A DNA stretch of 64,000 bases, from contig WYBM01000052.1 of assembly GCA_011525915.1 (NCBI GenBank), positions 18,069 through 82,068 on the forward strand, read 5' to 3'. A program made the translations under genes and the position numbers. The notes under the pieces were generated by a model. That model saw only the letters and a program-made list of their open reading frames with translations. It had not been told where the DNA came from and did not search any database. Positions 58,756 to 64,000 of the stretch are shown here, piece after piece. Every line of letters starts with the position of its first letter. Within the stretch, counting starts at the first letter, position 1. The stretch is from Ardenticatenaceae bacterium (GTDB taxonomy: Bacteria > Chloroflexota > Anaerolineae > Promineifilales > Promineifilaceae).

Positions 58756-60336
58756 TTAGTGGGCAGCTGCCCGTTCTTGATCTACCAATACCCGGCGCAA
58801 GATTTTACCGGATAATGACTTGGGCACCTGGTCTACAAAGTCCAGGCGGCGAATTTTCTTGTGTGGGGCCACCCGCTCGGCCATCCAGGCCATAATATCA
58901 TCGGCCGTGGCCATGACCCCTGGTTTTAGTACTATAAACGCTTTGGGCACTTCACCGGCTTCTTCATCCGGGCTAGGAATAACGGCCGCATCGGCAATGG
59001 CCGGGTGGGTTAACAGCAGCCCTTCCAATTCGGCCGGGGCCACCTGGAAGCCTTTATACTTAATGAGCTCTTTTAAGCGATCTACAATGTAGAAGTAGCC
59101 GTCATCATCTACGTAGCCAATGTCCCCTGTATGCAGCCAGCCCGCTTCGTCTACGGTAGCCGCGGTAGCGTCTGGGTTGTTCAGATACCCCTTCATGACC
59201 TGGGGCCCACGAATCCAGATTTCGCCATTCTGGTTATGGCCTACCGGCTCCCCTGTCTCTACGGAGACGACCATGGTTTCAGTGTTGGCAATGGCCGGGC
59301 CAACAGCGGCGCGTTTGATCATGCCCGGAAAGTTGGGGCAAACATGGGTGACGGGGCTGGTTTCTGTCAGACCATATCCCTGGATGACGTTGCAGCCCAG
59401 CCGCTGTACCACCGCCTCGGCCAGCTCTTCCCCTAACGGTGCCGCCCCGGAGGCCAATTCCACCAGCGAAGAGAGATCATACTGGTCGATGAGCGGATGT
59501 TTGGCCAGCGCCAGCAAAATGGGGGGCACCAGGTTGACCCGGGTGACTTTGTGCTTTTGCACCAACTCCAGGAATTGGGGCAGGTCAAAACGGGGCATGG
59601 TGACAATGGTAGCACCCTGGGCCAGGCTCATGTTCATAATAACAACCATGCCATAAATATGGTAGAAGGGCAAAATGCCCATGATGGTGTCCTGCTGGGA
59701 AACCATATCGAAGTTGGGAATGCCTTCGCACTGGGTCATATTGGCGACGATGTTCCGGTGAGTGAGCATAACCCCCTTGGGCAGGCCGGTGGTGCCGCTG
59801 GAATAGGGCATGACCACCACGTCTGTAGCGGGGTTTATGGCGCTGTCTGGCAGACGGCCGTCACTCTGCAGCAGCGTGGCGAATGGTGTGGCTCCGTCAG
59901 CGGGATCAAAGGTGAAAATTTCCGTGACCCCACAGTTTGCCGCAGCGGTCTGGGCATTTTCCAGGAACAGGGAGATGGTCAACAGGTATTTGGCGCCGGA
60001 ATCGTTCAGTTGATGGGCCAGTTCATCGGCTGTAGAAAGGGGATTAACGGTTGTAACAGTGCCCCCTGTGAGGGAGACAGCATGGAAAGCGACGGCATAT
60101 TCCGGTACATTAGGGCTGTAGATGGCCAGGACGTCACCTTTGCCAAAGCCTCGTTGGCTCAGGCTGGCCGCCACCAGCTGAATGGCCCCGGCAAGCTGAG
60201 TATAGGTGATGGTACGGCCGCTGGGGCCATCGATAAGAGCGGGTTTATCACCATAATGTTGAATGCGCGCCAGCAGAAATTGGGTGAGCGGGATGTTGGG
60301 AATGTCTACATCCGGGTAGGGGCTTTTGAATATCAT
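58756..60336 (-). CDS. AMP-dependent acyl/aryl-CoA ligase (4-coumarate-CoA ligase-like)
   Basis: It activates a carboxylic acid with ATP and CoA via an acyl-AMP. Family motifs are visible: YSSGTTGLPKGVMLTH (ATP loop), QGYGLTETSPV, GWLHTGDIGYVDDDGYFYIVDRLKELIKYKGFQV (hinge and A8) and the C-terminal KSLSGKILRR lysine. At 526 residues the plan is that of 4-coumarate-CoA ligase and medium-chain ligases; the acid is unknown. The ATG at 60336 with AAGGAGA is used rather than one 31 codons upstream. It lies 66 bases before the OsmC selenoprotein gene on the same strand. Confidence 0.9.
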   Translation of the reverse strand: MIFKSPYPDVDIPNIPLTQFLLARIQHYGDKPALIDGPSGRTITYTQLAGAIQLVAASLSQRGFGKGDVLAIYSPNVPEYAVAFHAVSLTGGTVTTVNPLSTADELAHQLNDSGAKYLLTISLFLENAQTAAANCGVTEIFTFDPADGATPFATLLQSDGRLPDSAINPATDVVVMPYSSGTTGLPKGVMLTHRNIVANMTQCEGIPNFDMVSQQDTIMGILPFYHIYGMVVIMNMSLAQGATIVTMPRFDLPQFLELVQKHKVTRVNLVPPILLALAKHPLIDQYDLSSLVELASGAAPLGEELAEAVVQRLGCNVIQGYGLTETSPVTHVCPNFPGMIKRAAVGPAIANTETMVVSVETGEPVGHNQNGEIWIRGPQVMKGYLNNPDATAATVDEAGWLHTGDIGYVDDDGYFYIVDRLKELIKYKGFQVAPAELEGLLLTHPAIADAAVIPSPDEEAGEVPKAFIVLKPGVMATADDIMAWMAERVAPHKKIRRLDFVDQVPKSLSGKILRRVLVDQERAAAH

Positions 60337-60514
60337 GCGGATTCTCCTTTTATGGGTGGGCAAGTTGGACAACGGTGACTCTATTTTCTGACAAGTTGGC
60401 AACTTTGCAAGTAGGGGGATGTTGGCCATTTTACTTCGTCTGCACAGGGAAGTTGTCTCCTGACTGTCTCACCCGTACAATCAGCGGGCATCATGAAGCC
60501 TGTGAGGAAAAGAC

Positions 60515-61453
60515 ATGCAAGTTTTTGTAACAGGGGCCACAGGGTTTGCTGGCTCACACCTGGTAGATAGGTTATTGGCCGCCGGGCATAGGGTAACGGC
60601 GCTGGTACATGCAGCGACGAGCCGGATGCAATTACCAGACCGTGTGACCGTTCTTGAAGGGGATTTGTTAGATGAGGCGGCGGTGGCCACGGCCGTGACC
60701 CAGGCCCGACCAGACGTCATTTATCATCTGGCCGGGCAGGCATACCCGGCCCGTTCCTGGCAGATTCCAGGGCAAACGATTGCCGTAAACAGCGTGGGCA
60801 CGGCCAATGTGTTACAAGCGGCCGTGAACTATGGCCGGGTGCGGGTGGTGGTTGTCACCAGTGCAGACATCTATGGTGTGGTTCATAAGGCCAACCTGCC
60901 GATCACGGAGCAGACGCCGCCGCAGCCACGCCATCCTTATGGCGTCAGCAAGTGGGCCGCCGCCCAGTTGGTGCCTTTGTATTGGGAACGGTTCGGGTTG
61001 GAAGTGATGGAGGCCCGGCCGTTTAACCATATTGGTCCGGGGCAAGGCCTGGGTTTTGTGGTGCCTGACTTTGCCAGCCAGGTGGCCGCTATCAAAAGAG
61101 GTGAACGTGACAATACCATACAGGTGGGTAACCTGGAAGCACAGCGTGATTTTACAGACGTGCGTGATGTGGTGCGTGCTTATGTAGCGCTGGCTGAGCA
61201 GGGTCAACCAGGGGAGACATACCTGATCGCTTCTGGTCAGCCTGTGCCGATCCGGCTGCTCTTAACGACACTGATTAAACTGGCGGGGGTGGATGTGCAG
61301 GTGGTGTATGACCAGGCCCGGCTACGGCCGTCTGACATTCCCTGTTTGTACGCCAGTTACACCAAAATTCAACAACATACGGGTTGGCAGCCGCAAGTTC
61401 CGCTGGAACAGTCGCTGGCAGATGTATTGGCGGAGTGGAGCAGTATTCAGTAG
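60515..61453 (+). CDS. GDP-6-deoxy-D-mannose reductase-like NAD(P)-dependent epimerase/reductase
   Basis: This short-chain extended dehydrogenase has 312 residues. The NAD site is VFVTGATGFAGSHLVD, the catalytic motif is HPYGVSKWAAAQL (YxxxK) and the characteristic loop is EARPFNHIGPGQGLGFV. RPFNHIGPGQ is typical of Rmd, which makes GDP-rhamnose from GDP-4-dehydro-6-deoxy-mannose. A GDP-mannose dehydratase gene is not adjacent, so this is a family-based call. GAGGAAAA precedes the ATG and a TACAAT -10-like box is near 60474. CAGTATTC-type repeats follow the stop. Confidence 0.8.
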   Translation: MQVFVTGATGFAGSHLVDRLLAAGHRVTALVHAATSRMQLPDRVTVLEGDLLDEAAVATAVTQARPDVIYHLAGQAYPARSWQIPGQTIAVNSVGTANVLQAAVNYGRVRVVVVTSADIYGVVHKANLPITEQTPPQPRHPYGVSKWAAAQLVPLYWERFGLEVMEARPFNHIGPGQGLGFVVPDFASQVAAIKRGERDNTIQVGNLEAQRDFTDVRDVVRAYVALAEQGQPGETYLIASGQPVPIRLLLTTLIKLAGVDVQVVYDQARLRPSDIPCLYASYTKIQQHTGWQPQVPLEQSLADVLAEWSSIQ

Positions 61454-61501
61454 GTCGCTGTTCAGTAGGTCAGTATTGACTATTGAGGGTGATGATGACG
61501 T

Positions 61502-62290
61502 ATGGCACAGAAAAAGGTTCGCCTGGACAAGTTAGTGGTGGATCGGGGGCTGATTGCGTCGCGGTCAAAGGCCCAGGGTATCATCCTGGCCGGGGAAGTG
61601 TTGGTCAATGGGGCGCGAATGGACAAACCAGGCACGGCCGTGCCGGTAGATGCCGTTATTGAACTCAAAACACCTATGCCCTATGTCAGCCGCGGTGGCT
61701 TCAAGTTGGCAGAAGGGCTGGCGGCGTTTGGCATTGTGGTGGAGGGCCGTATCTGTGCGGATGTGGGGGCCTGTACCGGTGGGTTCACCGATGTGCTGCT
61801 GCAAAACGGCGCGGCGCGGGTCTATGCCATTGATGTAGGGTATGGGCAGCTTGATTGGAAATTGCGCCAGGATGACCGTGTGGTTGTGATGGAACGCACC
61901 AATGCCCGTTACCTGGAAACGCTGCCGGAGCCGGTTAGCTTTGTGTCTGTGGACGTTTCTTTTATCTCCTTAAAATTGATCTTACCAGCGGTGCAAAAAT
62001 GGCTGACGATGGCCGCCGAGATGGTGGTGCTGGTCAAACCGCAGTTTGAAGCAGGGCCGGAACAGGTGGGTAAGGGGGGGATTGTGCGTGATACGGCCGT
62101 GCATCAGGCCGTGTTAATGGACATTCTGAACTGGACCCATGAGCATGGCCTGGCAGCCATGGGGCTGGCGCGCTCACCAGTTACGGGCTCTGATGGGAAT
62201 GTAGAGTTTTTGTTTTGGTTACAGCCAGGAGAGGGGGGGATGATTGGGGAGACGGCCGTGGTGCAGCTGTTAGGTAATCGGCAACAATAA
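61502..62290 (+). CDS. tlyA: TlyA-family rRNA 2'-O-methyltransferase
   Basis: TlyA methylates ribose of 16S and/or 23S rRNA, and loss gives capreomycin resistance in mycobacteria. The N-terminal S4 RNA-binding domain (about 5-65) starts VRLDKLVVDRGLIASRSKAQ. The FtsJ-like methyltransferase shows SRGGFKLAEGL, the SAM site DVGACTGGFTDVLLQNGA, VSVDVSFISLKLILP and VLVKPQFEAGPE. The KDKE catalytic set appears complete. Its 262 residues are normal. Confidence 0.93.
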   Translation: MAQKKVRLDKLVVDRGLIASRSKAQGIILAGEVLVNGARMDKPGTAVPVDAVIELKTPMPYVSRGGFKLAEGLAAFGIVVEGRICADVGACTGGFTDVLLQNGAARVYAIDVGYGQLDWKLRQDDRVVVMERTNARYLETLPEPVSFVSVDVSFISLKLILPAVQKWLTMAAEMVVLVKPQFEAGPEQVGKGGIVRDTAVHQAVLMDILNWTHEHGLAAMGLARSPVTGSDGNVEFLFWLQPGEGGMIGETAVVQLLGNRQQ

Positions 62291-62332
62291 TTCAGAAATA
62301 AAATCGCTTGAGGTGTTGCCGATTCCTCGAGG

Positions 62333-62381
62333 AAACCGCGAGAAAACGCCTCTTTTTACATCCGAAAACTTTTCGCGGTTT
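62333..62381. terminator. Inverted repeat between convergent genes
   Basis: AAACCGCGA (62333-62341) pairs with TCGCGGTTT (62373-62381), extended by A/T pairs with one bulge. An inner CTCTTTTT stretch lies in the loop. It is placed between the tlyA stop and the stop of the response regulator gene, so a bidirectional terminator is likely. Confidence 0.5.
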
Positions 62382-62392
62382 ACCTAAACCTG

Positions 62393-62803
62393 TCAGGCGA
62401 GTAATTTTTCTACCTCACCCAGAAGCAGGTCTATATCAAAAGGCTTGCCCAAAAAGGTAAATGGGTGCTGGTCAGCTAACTGGGAGATGACTTCTTCAGC
62501 GGCATACCCGGATGAAACCATCACCTGAATATCGGGGTTGATCTGGCGAATTTTGCGGAGGGTATCACGGCCGTTCTGTTTAGGGAGCCGCCAATCTAAA
62601 ATGACCATATCAATATCATCCTGATAGGCCCGGTACATTTCTTCACCTTCCAGGCCGTCATGGGCCAGGTATACACGCAAACCGGAAGAGCTTAGGATTT
62701 CATTGATAGCATGTGAAACAAACTGGTCATTTTCAATAAGAAGTACCGCGCCGTGAAGCCCGGTACCTGACCCAGAGATGTGATGTGGTGTAGAGTAATT
62801 CAT
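62393..62803 (-). CDS. Single-domain response regulator (receiver)
   Basis: This 136-residue receiver has IENDQ in place of the usual acidic DD pair and phosphoacceptor aspartate in MVILDWRLPKQNG. It has VMVSSGYAAE and the lysine in FLGKPFDIDLLLGEV. The first acidic position of the pocket is weakened (Glu-Asn-Asp), which can alter phosphorylation or metal binding. No output domain and no adjacent kinase are present. About 285 bases upstream of it hold nothing recognised. Confidence 0.9.
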   Translation of the reverse strand: MNYSTPHHISGSGTGLHGAVLLIENDQFVSHAINEILSSSGLRVYLAHDGLEGEEMYRAYQDDIDMVILDWRLPKQNGRDTLRKIRQINPDIQVMVSSGYAAEEVISQLADQHPFTFLGKPFDIDLLLGEVEKLLA

Positions 62804-63087
62804 GGCAATCTACTTCTTATATGAAGAATGTATGAAGAATGGCTCCTGATTCAATAAAGCTTCCCAACACCCAGAGGCAGAAGTATAATAACGCCCCTAA
62901 AGCTAAGTGATTAGTGCTTGGACACTATACCACTACATGCTATGAAAATGCTATGGTTGACAGTCCAAATCAGTCCAAAATCAGTCTAAAATTGGTGCAA
63001 TAACAACGATCATCGGCTGCCAGGGTGCCAAATGATCAGGGAAACCAACAACAGATAGGAGACAGGTTAAACAGTGTCGGCCAGTTA

Positions 63088-64000
63088 TCAGGTAGTGTCA
63101 AGTTTCATTTGCATGGCGGCCAGTAACTGCTGAACATGTGGTGAGGGCTCAATGGTCTGCAGCTTCGCCATGGCGTGCTGCCTGGTTTGTTGAGCGACGG
63201 CCGTCGCTCCCTTTTCTACATAGAGGTCAGCCAGGTTGTCCGATGAATTAGCCCAGTTATAGATATCCCCTAATGCTTCCTGGATCTTGATCGTTTGTAA
63301 GAGCATTTCCTCGGCCGTTTCATACTCCCCCATTTTGGTATAAACCACGCCCAAATTATTATATAAAAAAGCCTGTTCCTGGGGATTTTGCAGCATCGAA
63401 TGTAATTTTAACGCTTCTTGCCAATGACGTTCCGCCTCACCCCATAATTCCTGCTTGGCGGCAATGACCCCCAGATTATTTCGAAGTTTGGCTAACGTGT
63501 GTGTATCCCCCTTTTTGTTCAGTTCATCAGCCAGTTGGTTTGCCGCTTTTACCACTTTGCTCCATTGCCCCATTTCACCCCAGCAGGTAATGATGTTAAA
63601 AAAGGCCCTCATTTCCAGTTGGGGTTTTTGTAATTTCTGAAACAAGGTGCGGGCTGTTCTGGCGGCCTTTAAAGCAGCTGGCCAATCACGCTTGCGCACG
63701 TAAATAGCAGAAAGGTTTATTTCGGCCAGTGCAATAGCCTCGGTGTCTTGGGTGCCTTTGGCCAGGCCCAAGGCTTCCTGGCACAAATCCAGCCCGTCTT
63801 GCCCTTGTGCGTCATAAAACAAAGCCATTTTAGAGAGCAGGCTGGCTTGCCTGGGAGTCTGGCTTAATTGTTCAAAAATAGATTTAGCTTTCAGATATTT
63901 GGTATTGGCATCTTCCAACAAACCTTGATTGCGGTGTACATCACCCATTAGTTCCAGTAGACCGGCCTGCTCTTCGGCACATCCTAATTCGTGGGAGATA
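63088..64000 (-). CDS. TPR-repeat protein, C-terminal part (5' end outside window)
   Basis: The frame stays open to the window edge, so the start is missing; about 304 residues are visible. They form tandem tetratricopeptide-like repeats of about 40 residues, for example LRNNLGVIAAKQELWGEAE and LYNNLGVVYTKMGEYETAEE. TPR arrays of this type are typical of AfsR/SARP or kinase-linked regulators and of scaffold proteins. The N-terminal output domain, if any, lies outside the window. The C-terminus is a helical end without a further domain. Confidence 0.85.
   Translation of the reverse strand, partial: ISHELGCAEEQAGLLELMGDVHRNQGLLEDANTKYLKAKSIFEQLSQTPRQASLLSKMALFYDAQGQDGLDLCQEALGLAKGTQDTEAIALAEINLSAIYVRKRDWPAALKAARTARTLFQKLQKPQLEMRAFFNIITCWGEMGQWSKVVKAANQLADELNKKGDTHTLAKLRNNLGVIAAKQELWGEAERHWQEALKLHSMLQNPQEQAFLYNNLGVVYTKMGEYETAEEMLLQTIKIQEALGDIYNWANSSDNLADLYVEKGATAVAQQTRQHAMAKLQTIEPSPHVQQLLAAMQMKLDTT

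Larger units (their letters stand above)
1..64000. repeat. Dispersed palindromic octamer ACGGCCGT, about 108 copies
   Basis: The 8-bp palindrome ACGGCCGT recurs roughly once per 600 bases; I counted about 108 copies by eye. Examples lie at 297-304, 27709-27716, 27718-27725 and 32510-32524. It is read in all coding frames (as Thr-Ala-Val, as Asn/Tyr/Asp-Gly-Arg and as Arg-Pro) on both gene orientations. It also falls between genes, including inside the promoter spacer near 32510 and the hairpin near 58727. One or two copies would be expected by chance. Its function is unknown; the distribution resembles the HIP1 octamer of cyanobacteria. Confidence 0.9.

Noticed and set aside
59497..60378. Long plus-strand frame antisense to the acyl-CoA ligase (293 codons)
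   Set aside because: Complement of a well-supported ligase with all motifs; the antisense product has no recognisable domain.
62804..63087. Possible regulatory RNA upstream of the response regulator at 62.4 kb
   Set aside because: The stretch is A/T-richer and has short direct repeats of AATCAGTCC(A/T)AAA type, but no consistent fold or terminator was seen.

Overview
The window looks like a chromosomal segment of a Chloroflexota bacterium, probably Anaerolineae-like. This is inferred from gene content, with no marker gene to prove it. The pointers are coenzyme F420 biosynthesis (cofC), a class I-type HMG-CoA reductase, many secreted lipoproteins with Pro/Thr-rich linkers, short Leu-Pro motifs at the ends of extracellular domains, T-box control of an aminoacyl-tRNA synthetase operon, and no outer-membrane genes. 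No ribosomal RNA, phage, transposase or CRISPR array is visible. The most obvious global trait is the palindrome ACGGCCGT. I counted about 108 copies by eye in 64 kb, in all frames, on both gene orientations and between genes.

Layout. 0-8.5 kb: a membrane protein cut by the window edge, a triple-META lipoprotein, a PQQ-type sugar dehydrogenase homologue, an initiator tRNA, DUF58 and cofC, HMG-CoA reductase, a phosphoesterase and a small lipoprotein. 8.6-10.2 kb: an ArsR repressor and an ArsP-like permease, each behind a copy of the same inverted-repeat operator. 10.2-17.7 kb: an ABC-F ATPase, a large PAS/GAF sensor kinase, a GlcD-type oxidase and an aldo/keto reductase. 17.9-19.2 kb: two uncommon genes, the first starting with an effector-associated (death-like) domain. 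19.3-29.9 kb: housekeeping genes (dinB, pfkA, M24 peptidase, biotinyl protein, NfeD, kinase, hemW, mobA, folD) and a glycosidase-like lipoprotein. 30-32.3 kb: two response regulators flanking a metallo-beta-lactamase-fold hydrolase. 32.5-37.8 kb: a T-box leader, an AlaX-like editing protein, an unknown protein and IleRS. 37.8-42.8 kb: tandem CAGT-rich repeats, a Kelch protein, SbcD and a lipoprotein. 42.8-47.6 kb: a YwiC/cupin/NnrS-like operon and lon. 47.8-54.5 kb: an aldehyde dehydrogenase, GNAT and AlkD-like proteins, and a UDP-glucose dehydrogenase/FAD oxidoreductase/flippase-like group. 54.8-64 kb: queG, an FG-GAP protein, an Ada-like repair protein, an OsmC gene with an in-frame TGA, an acyl-CoA ligase, an rmd-like reductase, tlyA, a response regulator and a TPR protein cut by the window end.

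The strongest discovery is the OsmC-family gene at 58219-58689. It reads through an in-frame TGA exactly where the family has its peroxidatic cysteine. A hairpin with a G-containing apical loop begins shortly after the TGA, as expected of a bacterial SECIS element, so I annotate a selenoprotein. Other points of interest are the HIP1-like ACGGCCGT octamer, the Ile-type T-box operon with an AlaX homologue, several promoters whose -10 box lies 6-9 bases before the start codon (leaderless mRNAs), and CAGT-rich repeats that enter coding and regulatory sequence.
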